The notes beneath the pieces are model-generated. The model did no database searches and had not been told where the DNA came from. It worked only from the letters and a program-made list of their open reading frames with translations. Shown piece after piece: positions 1 to 10,400 of a stretch of DNA of 64,000 nt; positions within the stretch are counted from its first letter, which is position 1, and each line of letters begins with the position of its first letter. Source of the DNA: Hemerocallis citrina (lineage: Eukaryota; Streptophyta; Magnoliopsida; Asparagales; Asphodelaceae); NCBI GenBank assembly GCA_017893485.1, contig CM030363.1, positions 111,037,073-111,101,072 on the forward strand, read 5' to 3'. The translations under genes and the position numbers were made by a program.

Positions 1-132
1 GCACACTCAAAACAAGAGAGAAGGTGGCCGGCATGTTTTGGAGTGGAGGGAAAAATGAATGTTCTGAGTTTAGGAGTAGAGTTAGTGGGTGTATTAGTGG
101 GGGTAGTTAATATAACTATCTCCTAAATTTCT

Positions 133-140
133 TATATAAT
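133..140 (+). promoter_or_regulatory. TATA box of LTR E
   Basis: TATATAAT followed by a pyrimidine-rich stretch (CTCTCCTCCTTCCCC), the layout of a pol II LTR promoter. Transcription would start about 30 bp downstream. Confidence 0.5.
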
Positions 141-1194
141 CACCAACTCATTCTCTCCTCCTTCCCCTTTTTCTTTCCTTCTCTGTTCATTTCCGAAACC
201 CCCCATCCAGCCAAGTCTTTGTTTTCTCCACTCATTCCACCATTCAATACATATATAAAGCATGTAAGTGTATACATATATAAGTATATGAAAAGGAAAA
301 TGAGATGAGTGCTTTCATCTTTCCTTCACTTCTTCTCGGCTGAAATCCACCAGCAAAGTCCCCCACTGTGCTTCTCCACTTACCACACACACACATACAT
401 AATCATATTCTATCATATACATTTACATATATAATTATATATATGTACATATATGTAAGGAATGCCTCCCTGTTGCTCTACCAAAATGAGAAGGAAGGTG
501 CTCACTAAGCTAGCAAAATGGAATGGAGTGTTTTCCTTGTGCACGGATTTCTAGAAGACAAATTGGAGCTTCTCTTGGAGTTTATTTCTAGGAGTTAAAT
601 CTAGTACATCAATATTTTTTGGATAGGTGTTTCTTAAATCCTTTCTAAATTAGAAGTATGATGCATACTAGTTGATATATGGTCTAATTGTTAAATTTTG
701 ATTAGTGTGGTAGATGTGAATTGCTTAATTTATTCTCTGAAATTTGTTATGATGCTTTACTAATATATTTGCATGCTAGAATACATGCAAATTGATGAAT
801 TATGATTGTATGAAAAATTGATGCATGGTTGAATATTTCCTATTATAGTCGAAATAATGTAACATGTATGAAAATGGTTTTATAATACGATTATAGTAGA
901 GAAAGTTTCTCATGAGTTTATTTTATGATTATAAAGAATTTTATGAAGAAGTTTTGACGAAAGACAATTTTCTATTTGTAAATTAATGAGTTCTTCAATG
1001 CAAGATTAAGATTTTGTTATATTGTCGGAAATAAATTTTTGTGAATTTAAATATACGCACTGTACTGTATTATTTTGATAGAAACACATTCTGAAAAAAG
1101 ATCTAGATTTTGACTGAGTACAAATAAATTGAAAAATTGAGCTAAAGGGAGAATTAAATACAGTGCAGTTTATACTTAATGAATTTATGTCTTT

Positions 1195-1905
1195 TCATAT
1201 CAGTTAGTTACTCTGGACTTATTGCTGTTTAGGTTCACTTTGGGTCTGTTACTGTTCATGAGCGAAGGCCTCGGTCTAGGTTTGAGTCTTATTAGAGACT
1301 CTGTTTTAATGAATTTTGATTTTAATTCAAATTACTTGAAGTATATATATAAATACATTTCGATCTCTCCTCTTATCAGTTAGTCACTCTGGCCAGTTGG
1401 TCTTCGGGTACGCTTTAGGTCGGTTACTGTTCACAGGTGGTGGGGGTTTGACTCTGGGATCGAATCTGATCCTTGCTACTATGTTTTCTTTTTTGATTTT
1501 TTTTGGTATTTTGAGTTTTTAAGTGAAATAAAAATTGGGAAAACCATTCTATTATTCTTCTAAATATATATGAATTTTATTTAGGGACTCTGTTTGAGTC
1601 TTGTTAGAGACTCTATTTTAATGAATTTTGATTTTAATTCAAATTACCAGAAGTATACATATAAATATTTTTGATCTCTCCTCTTATCAGTTAGTCACTC
1701 TGGCCAGTTGGTCTTCGGGTGCGCTTTAGGTCGGTTACTGTTCACAGGTGGGGGTTTGACTCTGGATCGAATCCGACCCTTGCCACTATGTTTTCTTTTT
1801 TGATTGTTTTTGGTATTTTGAGTTTTTAAGTGAAATAAAAATTGGGAAAAACATTCTATTATTCTTCTAAAATTGTTTATACTTTATAAAAATTATTTCT
1901 ACAAT
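1195..1905 (+). repeat. 312-bp tandem duplication inside LTR E
   Basis: Two copies of a unit with period 311-312 bp (landmarks TTTGAGTCTT at 1281 and 1593; CAGTTAGTCACTCTGG at 1377 and 1688), plus a shorter diverged partial copy at 1201. The copies differ by a few substitutions and short indels, so the duplication is fairly recent relative to the age of the LTR. Confidence 0.85.
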
Positions 1906-2556
1906 ATTTTGATATATTTTGTGAGAATTGAAATGGGATTTTACATTAAATAATGTTGAAGAACTCGATTTTATCGATTAAAATGTGACTCTAGTTTAAT
2001 TTAAGAAAGATGAAAATTGGGGATGCACTTAGATTCTTCTTAATGAGATTTTATGGTTATTAACATTTGATTAAGTGAATATTTGAATTGTATACGTTGT
2101 TATAAATGATTAAATTCATAAAAGAAGTCGAAATGAGATACTTCATGTTATGAGATTATAAAAGAAATGTTTCTCTTTGAGAAAGAGTTTATGAATAAAG
2201 AAATTGAAATGTTATTTTGAGATTGAATATGAAATATTGTTGATCTCTAAAAAGAGGTAGTTGTTAGAATCTAGAGGCTATACGAGACCCTAGTAACCGG
2301 CAATATTTATTAATGAATTTGAGAGCTAGCCAGTATGGGTTGAGCATCTCTTGAGAAGTAGCCAGGCTGGGCTGACTGTCTCTTTTGTTTGGTTTAAGTC
2401 CGGTAGGGTAAGCTAACTCTAGGTTGTGATGATTTTCTACTAAAACAAACTGAAAACTTAAGGACAACACTATAGTGAATACGTAATGAAAGTTAGAGAA
2501 AAACACAAGTATGAGGGCTGTAGATCTATGGTGTGAGAGTGTTCACAGGATGTCCA

Positions 2557-2698
2557 CATGATGCATCATGTCAAGGCGTGGATACTTCTCAGGGATATCG
2601 GAACCGTGACGATGCTTATGGGGTGCTTGGTGACTACGTAGTGTCATCGTTCCATGGCGGAGGCGAATTGTCCATAGGATGTCTGTATGATGCGTCAT
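2557..2698 (+). other. Pair of U5 stem-loops, LTR E
   Basis: First stem-loop CATGA-TGCA-TCATG (2557-2570, a perfect 14-bp palindrome). Second TATGA-TGCG-TCATG (2686-2699, with one U-G wobble). Start-to-start spacing is 129 bp. T1 and B carry different stems at the same place; see findings. Confidence 0.55.
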
Positions 2699-2777
2699 GT
2701 CATGACGTGGGATTCTCTCCAGGATGTCTGGACATGGGCTCGTAACTCATAGAACACCTAGGATACTTACCGTAGTT

Positions 2778-2782
2778 ACCAT
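2778..2782. other. Target-site duplication of T1, left (ACCAT)
   Basis: ACCAT precedes the LTR TG at 2783; the same five bases follow the terminal CA at 13715 (13716-13720). This defines T1 as one complete insertion. Confidence 0.95.
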
Positions 2783-3256
2783 TGTAATACCCCGATTTTT
2801 CCTAATGAATGAAGATTATTTATTTTGTTGCACGTGGTATGCACGTGTAAAATTTTGGTTATTATTTTCAACATGATGAGTAAGAACATTGTTTTTATAA
2901 AGGATTTTTCCCTAAAAAGCCCAAGTGTTAATTTATTTATCTCTTCTACAAAATAATTATTTTGGCCCAATTAATTTTAGCCCATGAATTTAAACCCTAT
3001 TATTATTTTCTACAACTTGTAATGTGTAGCATCTTTTCTTTCTATTTACCGGGTATTTGATGTACAAATTTTGTAGAGTGGTTTGTGTGTACACGTGCAC
3101 AAGGCACAAAGCTTGGCCGGATTGTGGTGAGTGGATGTGAGATCAAGGGCGGTTAATGTGAGGTGTGGGTAGTTTTCACAACTTCCTAGTCCATCCTAGC
3201 CCTTGATCTTCCAACTCCCTAGTGCATCCTAACCCTCCATCTCACTCTAATTTGTG

Positions 3257-3264
3257 TATAAATA
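3257..3264 (+). promoter_or_regulatory. TATA box of T1 5' LTR
   Basis: TATAAATA followed by CCCCCTCTC. The same sequence stands at 11337 in the 3' LTR, at 19041 in LTR B and, inverted, near 46735 in the solo LTR. Confidence 0.75.
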
Positions 3265-3457
3265 CCCCCTCTCATTCTCTATTTCTTTTACACTAGATTA
3301 TTATTTCAAGAGAAGTATTTGTGAGAGTTGTGTGTGTGTGTGCTTTTCTGTGGGGGACCGAGTAGCATTCTGAAAGCTTCGGTATGGAACAAAAAGCAAG
3401 GAGCAAGGAGTGCTGCACTGCATTGAGGAACTTTGCTGGATTCGATTACTTCGTCAA

Positions 3458-3468
3458 ATAAGGTGGAT
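3458..3468 (+). other. Candidate leader splice donor in T1 U5
   Basis: AATAAG|GTGGAT (AATAAG|GTGGGT at 11542 in the 3' LTR), about 180 nt downstream of the predicted transcript start. The solo LTR on the minus strand near 46540 keeps AAG|GTGGGT. It would pair with the acceptors before ORF0 (5801) or gag (6367). Predicted from consensus only. Confidence 0.4.
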
Positions 3469-3598
3469 GTTTCTCAGGACTTCTAATGTAGGAATTATGC
3501 TATGATTATTATAATTGCTGCCATGTTATGAAAAGTAAATTTAATGTATTAGAAAATGCCTGAGCATGCTGTTGATAACATGAACAAATGAGTCGGTA

Positions 3599-4362
3599 CA
3601 GTCAACTGTCGCATGAACCAGTCGACTGGTACGAGACAATTATTTTTCATGATGTGGTAATAAACATATGTGCAAATAGACGTAATAGTGTGATCACTAA
3701 TTTTATATTTTCCCTATGACACATATGATGGAGGGAAGGTGAATGGATGAAAAGAACTAGCGATGATTAACAAAACTAAGAACTGTCGGTGCAGTCGACT
3801 GACAAGGTGTTCAGCCGACTGGTGCATCGATTTAAGTATGGTTATTCGGCAATTCCATGAAATGAGATATTCCATTATGTTGACCTAGTATAATGACTTG
3901 AGATTTATATCTTCATCTTCGTAAAGAAGTTATGAATAGTGTGAATGCATGTTTAAAGTATTTTCCTTAAAGAAAAGAACATATTAGTAACTTGAAATTC
4001 CATGCTACGATGTTAATGAACAAGTAAGAAGTGTGGTGTTTATGAAATGTGAATGTATGTATGCTGTAATGAAAATGCATGTGAGAACGGTTGAAAGGAT
4101 AATTTCTATTTTTTAATTATGAAACTGTCCAGTCGACTTAGTGCGTGTAGCCAGTCGACTGAGCTGAACTTAGAAATGTGCTGTTAAAAATCCCAGGACA
4201 GACGACTGGTGGCTGAACAGTCGACTGTCACGTGGATGACTCTGTGAACATGAAAAGTTGCGGGACAGCCGACTGACCGTGTGCAGTAGTCGACTATCCC
4301 GACCATTTCTGATGAACCTGTATTGACTGTATGAGTCGACTGGTGTCCTTCCAAGTCGACTG
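3599..4362 (+). promoter_or_regulatory. Paired CAGTCGACTG palindromes, T1 5' LTR
   Basis: Six pairs of exact or near copies of CAGTCGACTG. Start-to-start spacing within pairs is about 20, 20, 22, 19, 21 and 20 bp. The first pair is at 3599 and 3619, the last at 4333 and 4353. The same array is at 11679-12442 in the 3' LTR and inverted at 45632-46402. It lies downstream of the TATA box, in transcribed U5. Function unknown. Confidence 0.8.
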
Positions 4363-4851
4363 TACAGAGTGGACTTTGATATGTACGAGATTTCATTTTA
4401 TTCATTGTTGTTGGAAGTTGTGAACTTTATGATTGAAGTCGATGAACTCTTTTTATGACTGTATGGATTTATGAAAAATGAATCATAGATGGGAATTGAG
4501 AATTAAATGAACATGGAAGGCTAATATCATGATAAGGAAGTTTGTGAGACTCTAAAATGAATTATGAGCTGAGAATGCTCAATTGGAAATTGTGAATTTG
4601 AAATTGAACAAAAGAGTAGCTAAGTCTCCCCCAGCAGTGAAATGAAATGATATTGAAAAGAAGACCAAGGTTGGTCATGTGTAAATGAAATGATAAGTCC
4701 GGTTTGGTGGAGAGGCTAACTCTAGAGCTTTGATTTTGATTCATGATTCTAATAATTTTAGTACATAGTGAGGAGGTGATGAAAGTGAGAGAAAAACATA
4801 AGTATGAGAACTGGAGTTTACGGCGCGGGTGTGTGAGCCGCAGAATGCATG

Positions 4852-4993
4852 CTTGATGAGTCAAGACATGGCGCGGGCACAACTCAGAATGATCGGACTC
4901 TAGTCACGCTTGTGGGATGTTTGGTGACTGCAAGAGGATCGTGTTCAGGGAGGAGGCTTGAATTGCCACAGAATGCATGCTTGATAAGTCAAG
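4852..4993 (+). other. Pair of U5 stem-loops, T1 5' LTR
   Basis: CTTGA-TGAG-TCAAG at 4852-4865 and CTTGA-TAAG-TCAAG at 4980-4993, 128 bp apart, each preceded by GAATGCATG and followed by ACATGGC. Confidence 0.55.
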
Positions 4994-5130
4994 ACATGGC
5001 ATGGGGTTCCCCTCCAGGGTCCAGTGCACGAGCTTGTACTCATAGACCATTTAGGATACTCACCGTAATTACAGAAGTAGAGTAAATCATGGCGAGGGAT
5101 TGAACCCTACAAAAATGAAGAACGATTAAG

Positions 5131-5190
5131 AGGCTTGCCCTCGGACCTATGTAGTATGGGATGCATAGAATCCGAACAAGTGCGCATTAG
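5131..5190 (+). promoter_or_regulatory. LTR block conserved across families
   Basis: GGACCTATGTAGTATGGGAT and the following GCATAGAATCCGA recur almost unchanged about 480-555 bp before the LTR end in E (13789), A (35900 and 42716), B (51929) and, inverted, F (about 16080-16112) and the solo T1 LTR (about 44830). Much of the surrounding LTR sequence has diverged. Role unknown. Confidence 0.65.
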
Positions 5191-5635
5191 TGTCATGTAA
5201 ACTAAATAATTGAATTAAGGATTAAGTGCACAATCACGACACGAAATCATTAAAAGTTCCCCTTTTGATTTATATTCTTATTATGAACAAGTTTGTGATT
5301 TGTTAAGAAATGAAATTCGTTATACTGTTTCTGGCATAGAGAGGATGGCCATGTATAATTATCATCGGTTGAATAAACTGACGTACCCACAGCTTTGTAT
5401 GCAGGGTAAATTACATGTAAAGAGGAATGGATGCATAAAGATTTTATCATATTGTACATTTACGTAAATGTTGTATATTTTTTACTTTCGCTGTGCAAAT
5501 GTAAATGTAATATGATGTAAACTCTGATGTAAAAAGAAAAGTTTGAATTTACTTGTAAAATTGTACTCAAAGAAAGCGAAAAGATCCTGTAGAACATCTC
5601 GAATTCAGTGATTTGGGATTTGGGGCGTTACAGAG

Positions 5636-5648
5636 TGGTATCAGAGCC
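5636..5648 (+). other. Primer-binding site of T1
   Basis: TGGTATCAGAGCC, complementary to the 3' end of plant initiator tRNA-Met, three bases after the LTR end. Confidence 0.95.
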
Positions 5649-5801
5649 AGGCTTTCCTACGCTTTCACACTTGTACAAATTTATAAGGAACGACACCCTA
5701 GAAGTGGACATTAGAGTGTGTGTTTGAGTTTAGAGATTTAAATGCAAGTGACTTACATTTGTGTTGCTCTATGGTTTATGCTTCTTCCTCTCTATTCTAA
5801 G

Positions 5802-6227
5802 ATGGCTGATCACTTCCACCCTGCTGGAGGCGACGACTGGCATATTATTGAGGAAGAGTACCATCCTTGACAGGCTGATTCTGAGGACGAGTATCACCCT
5901 GGGCAAGCAGATTATGATGATGAGGAGTGGCCTGAATCTCGAGAGATTACCCCACCTCCAGATTCATCTGACGATTCTTCTTCCGATGAAGAAGAGGGAC
6001 TAGCTCTGAGTGGCACTGTGGCTTCTCTTCAGAGGCAAGTGGAGACCCTGAAGGAGAGAGTTGGAGTTTTGGAAGCTCAGCTGGCGCAGCGGAAGGATGA
6101 TTTCTCTGTTCTCAGTCACCGAGTGTGGGAACTTGAGAAGAGAAAGAACCTGACGGATGTGCTGAAAGATGAAGTGGATGAACTATGGGAAGAACTTCGA
6201 GCAGCGAAGAGGACCCGTAGGAGTTAG
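5802..6227 (+). pseudogene. T1 ORF0: acidic coiled-coil protein upstream of gag
   Basis: A 141-codon frame between the PBS and gag, broken by TGA at 5868 (codon 23). It has no known domain that I recognise. What is visible: an acidic Pro/Ser/Asp-rich N-terminal half (ESREITPPPDSSDDSS), a leucine-heptad coiled coil from about residue 73 to 135 (VETLKERVGVLEAQLAQ, then HRVWELEKR) and a short basic tail (AAKRTRRS). Element B carries a homologue at 52555 with the same layout, so it was a real protein. The ATG follows immediately after a strong acceptor-like tract (TCTATTCTAAG|ATG), suggesting it is translated from a spliced message. Ogre elements also have an extra ORF before gag, but I see no clear similarity. 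Chromoviruses usually lack one. Confidence 0.7.
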
Positions 6228-6370
6228 ATTGTTGTAGCTTCTATTTTCTTCATTTCTGATGTCAAAAATGTTTTTAATTCGAATGTATACACTTTGGAAT
6301 TCAATGAAATGCAAGTTGGTTTAAATTCTTATCTTATACTTCGAATTTAATGGGTCTTTTGCATCAGAAT

Positions 6371-7374
6371 ATGTCGAGAAGAGAGGCTAGGAATGGTGAA
6401 GGATTGGATCTGGAGACCGAACTTGCAAGGGTTTACCAGACGCTGAATGCAGTGGCTGTGAACCAAGGAAGGGGCCGGCGAATCCAGTGCCCGAGGTGAT
6501 TAAGCTAGTGGAAACGTTCAAGAGAATGAAACCACCAGTGTTCGAGGGAAAGTCAGACCCAGATGCGGCTGACAACTGGATTCGGCAAGTGGAGACGATC
6601 TTCGAGGTGTTGGAGACACCAGAGGGCAGCAAGGTCAAGTTGGCGACTTTGCAGTTGGAGAAGGATGCGGCTGTTTGGTGGCAGTCGATGAAGAGGACCA
6701 TGGGAGGCATAGTGCTTGGCTGGGAGGAATTTCTGGAAGAATTTCGCAGCCACTATTTCCCCTCCGACGTCCAGGAGAAGAAGGCAATGGAGTTTCTGTC
6801 ACTTCAGCAAGGCAGCATGTCAGTGAGGGAGTATGAGACTAAGTTTACTCAGCTCTCTAGGTATGCTCCAGAACTGGTGATGGATGAGGCGAAGAAGGCT
6901 CGCAAATTCGAGCATGGGTTGAGGCCAAGCTTGAGATCCCGGATGATACCCCTTGGTATCAGGCGATTTGACAAGCTGGTGAAAAGGGCGGCAGCAACGG
7001 AGGCAGATATGGAGCAGTTCCATGTTGTTCAGAATCGGAGGAACAACTGGCAGTTCGGGAAGAGGCCTGCACAATCGGGGAGTTTCAAGGGGCAACCATC
7101 TGCACAGAGGTTCAAACCGACAGGGGCAAACGCTGTTAGTGTGGCTGGAGGACCTGGAAATAATGTGATGAGACCTCCTGCGGTAACTTGCTTCAACTGT
7201 GGGGAAGTGGGACATTACCAATCTCAATGTCTCAAACCACGGGCTGGCAATCACAATGTGCCAATACAGCAGACTGGGAAGAGGCCGTACCAATCAGGGC
7301 AAGTATTTGCTTTGACGGAAGCTGATGCTGATGAGGCAGATCAGGTCATCTCTGGTACGAGGGCTGGTGTTTAG
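6371..7374 (+). pseudogene. gag: T1 gag (capsid/nucleocapsid), frameshifted
   Basis: Structural protein that packages the element RNA. The ATG at 6371 gives MSRREARNGEGLDLETELAR, matching the A and C gag N-termini. A one-base loss near 6475 (GGGGCCGGCG) shifts the frame, which then continues openly from 6487. The capsid-like retrotransposon gag domain is recognisable: PPVFEGKSDPDAADNWI, then AAVWWQSMKR and MSVREYETKFTQLSRYAP. A single CCHC zinc knuckle (CFNCGEVGHYQSQC, 7189-7230) follows; the A element has two. gag ends at TAG 7372-7374, but a predicted intron (7355-7440) would remove this stop and fuse it to pol. ATG choice is supported by a splice-acceptor-like CTTTTGCATCAG just upstream. 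Confidence 0.9.
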
Positions 7375-7440
7375 AGTTTTGTCATTTCTTTTCCCGTTGT
7401 TTAGTGAGACTGTTATGTAATGGTGTGTATTATGTAACAG
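7355..7440 (+). other. Predicted gag-pol intron, T1
   Basis: Donor CTG|GTACGA and acceptor TTATGTAACAG|GC. Removing these 86 bases joins the first base of a gag codon to the last two of a pol codon (GGC, Gly), producing ISGELYLNGMKA into the protease. Element A has the same arrangement at 37749-37840 in the same phase. The minus-one frame is also open across the T1 gap, so frameshifting cannot be excluded for this copy alone. Confidence 0.5.
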
Positions 7441-10400
7441 GCGAACTTTATCTTAATGGAATGAAAGCTGTTATATTGTTCGATACTGGATCCTCTCATA
7501 CTTTTGTGTCTCCTAGATTTGCTAAAGTGTTGGGAGTGGAACCAAAGATTTTTCCAGGCAAGATCTTGGCAGTAGCTACTCCATCAGGGGAAACATTGAC
7601 CACTGATCGGTATTATGCTGATTGTGAGATTGTGATTGGGGATAGAACCTTTGGCATTGATCTGATCGAACTGACTATCTTGGGAGTCGATGTTATCATT
7701 GGCATTGATTGGATGTCGGTGTACAGTGCAAGCATCGAGTGTAAGACCAAGACGGTAACAGTGAAGGCTCCAGGTGGACCTGAAGTCACTTTCCAAGGGA
7801 AGCAGAAGTGTTCTAAGCTGGTGGCAACTATCCGCAAGGAAGAGACTCCTGTGGAAGTGCAAGGGATTCCTGTGGTTCGGGACTATCCGACTGTGTTCTT
7901 GGAAGATTTTCCTGGGTTACCTCCGCATCGTGATGTAAGTTCAGCATCACTGTTCAACCGGGAAGTGCGCCCATCTCTAAGGCACCGTATAGGATGGCTC
8001 CAGTGGAACAGGATGAGGTGAAACATCAGATTGAGGAACTATTGGAGAAAAGCTTTATTCAACCTAGTGCATCACCTTGGGGAGCATCAGTGCTTTTGGT
8101 AAAGAAGAAGGATGGATCGATGAGAATGTGTATCGATTACCGAGAGCTGAATAAGGTCACTGTTCAGAATAAGTATCCTATTCCTCGAATTGATGACTTG
8201 TTCGATCGTCTACAAGGAGCAGCTGTATTCTCCAAAGTAGATCTTCGATCAGGATATCACCAAGTGTGAGTGAAAGCTAAAGATGTGCACAAAACTGCAT
8301 TTAGAACTCGGCATGGGCATTACGAATTCTTAGTTATGCCATTCGGAGTGACGAATGCACCCGCAATCTTCATGGATCTGATGAACAGAGTTCTGAGGCC
8401 GTTTATTGATTCTTTCGTCATGGTGTTTATCGACGATATTCTCGTGTACTCCAAGTCAGAGGAGGAGCAAACCGAGCATCTAGCAGCAGTTTTGCGGAAG
8501 CTGGAAGAGCAGAGGTTGTATGCCAAGTTATCCAAGTGTGATTTCTGGAAATCTGAAGTGGCATTCCTAGGTCACATCCTTTCTAAGGAGGGAGTGGCAA
8601 CTGACCCTCAGAAGATAGAGGCAGTGAGAGATTGGGCTAGGCCTACTACAGTGAAGGAAGTCAGAAGTTTCCTTGGGATGACTGGATACTACAGGAGATT
8701 CATTCAAGGTTATGCTCAGATAGCTGTACCGCTTACTGGACTGACCAAGAAGAATGTGAGCTTCAAGTGGACTGAGCAATGTGAGGCGAGCTTTCAGGAG
8801 TTGAAAGATAGGCTGACTACTGCACCTATTTTGGCTTTGCCGAGAGCGGGTGTTGAGTATGATATTTATAGCGATGCTTCACATCGGGAGCTTGGTTGTG
8901 TCTTAATGCAAGAAGGTAGAGTAATCGCTTATGGGTCTAGGCAACTACGACCGCATGAGAAGAATTACTCGACTCATGATCTGGAGTTGGCTGCGATTAT
9001 CTTTGCTTTGAAGCAATGGAGGTACTATGTGTACGGTGAGAATTTGAACATATACACAGACCACAAGAGCTTGAAGTATATATATCAGCAGAGGGATCTC
9101 AATCTGAGGCAGCAGAGATGGTTGGAAGTGCTCGAGGATATGCGACCTGAGATCAAGTATCATCCTGGAAAGGCTAATGTTGTTGCTGATGCACTTAGCC
9201 GCAAGAGCAGTTTGGCCAGCCTGATCACAACTCAGAGGCATTTGATTGAGGAGTTGGATCGAGCAGGTATTGAAGTTGTCTTGCAAGGATTGGGAGCATC
9301 TTTGGCTCAGTTGAGGCTTCAGCCTACTTTGAATGCAAAGATCATTGCAAGTCAGGAGGTTGATGCTGATATCTTGGAGATGAAGGAGCAGGTTGGTGCT
9401 GGCAGGTTGCCCGGATTTCAAATCAGGGATGGAGTGCTGTGGTTCGGAGATAGGCTGTGTGTTCCAAATCAGGTGGACCTGAAAGAGAGTATTCTTCAGG
9501 AGGCGCATGCTACTCTTTTGTCGGTACATCCTGGGAGTACTAAGATGTACAAAGACATCAAACAGCATTTCTGGTGGTCAGGTTTGAAGCGGGATGTGGC
9601 TGATTTTGTTGCGAAGTGTGAGGTTTGTCAGCAAGTCAAAGCCGAAAATCAGAGACCCGGAGGTCTATTACAGCCGTTACCTATTCCGGAATGGAAGTAG
9701 GATAACATCAGTATGGATTTCATTACGGGATTGCCTAAGAGTCCTAAAGGCAACGATGCGATTTGGGTTATAGTCGATCGACTGACCAAGTCCGCTCTCT
9801 TTTTGGCGATGAAACTCACTGCTTCGATGGACAAGTTGGCTGAGTTGTATGTTGGTGAGATTGTCAGACTTCATGGTGTTCCCTCAACGATTGTGTCTGA
9901 TCGAGATGCGCGGTTTACTTCGCATTTCTGGAGGAGTCTTCAGGCAGCTTTGGGTACCAAGACAGATTTCAGCACTGCTTTTCATCCGCAAACCGATGGG
10001 CAGACCGAGAGAGTCAATCGTATTCTTGAGGATATGCTTCGGTGTTGTATACTAGACTTCGGAGGCAGTTGGGAAAGGCATTTACCTTTGGTAGAGTTTG
10101 CCTACAACAACAGTTTTCAGGCTAGCATCGGGATGGCGCCGTATGAAGCTTTGTATGGTAGGAAGTGCAGGACTCCTGTTTGTTGGTATGAAGTTGGGGA
10201 GCGGCAGTTGTTTGGTCCTGAGCTTGTACAGCTGACTTCTGAGAAGATTGATCTGATCAGGAAAAGGTTGGTAGAAGCTCAGAGCAGGCAGAAAAGCTAT
10301 GCAGACAACCGGAGAAGGGACCTTGAGTTTGAGGTTGGTGACTTCGTCTTTCTGAAGGTATCACCCAGCAAAGGTGTGGTTCGATTTGGCAAAGGCAGGA

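Larger units (their letters stand above)
1..2782 (+). mobile_element. Old LTR 'E' (gypsy chromovirus type), left part
   Basis: Left part of a long LTR whose 5' end lies outside the window. It continues at 13716 after T1 was inserted and ends at 14272 with GGGGTGTTACA. It shares ordered blocks with the LTRs of T1 and B: a GGCCGG leader, a TATA box near 133, AAGTCCGGTAGGG near 2396, a GAGAAAAACACAAGTATGAG block near 2495 and a pair of stem-loops (2557-2698). No PBS follows its end; the sequence runs straight into an old gag remnant, so it is probably a solo LTR. Its TSD would be TAGGA (14273-14277) with the partner just left of position 1. Short open frames in it are not credible genes. Confidence 0.75.
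2783..5632 (+). repeat. T1 5' LTR
   Basis: Starts TGTAATACCCC and ends GGGGCGTTACA, so the ends form an imperfect inverted repeat. It contains a TATA box at 3257, a likely transcript start near 3285, a candidate splice donor at 3462, six pairs of CAGTCGACTG-like palindromes and two stem-loops. Small open frames inside it are not supported as genes. Confidence 0.95.

Noticed and set aside
4184..5085. Open frames of 70-106 codons inside LTRs (also 12264-13165, 45640-45901)
   Set aside because: They repeat in each LTR copy, run over palindromes and stem-loops, and have no domain.
7360..7440. Programmed minus-one frameshift between gag and pol
   Set aside because: No canonical slippery heptamer seen, and in A the minus-one frame is closed by TAA at 37780. 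Still possible for T1 alone.
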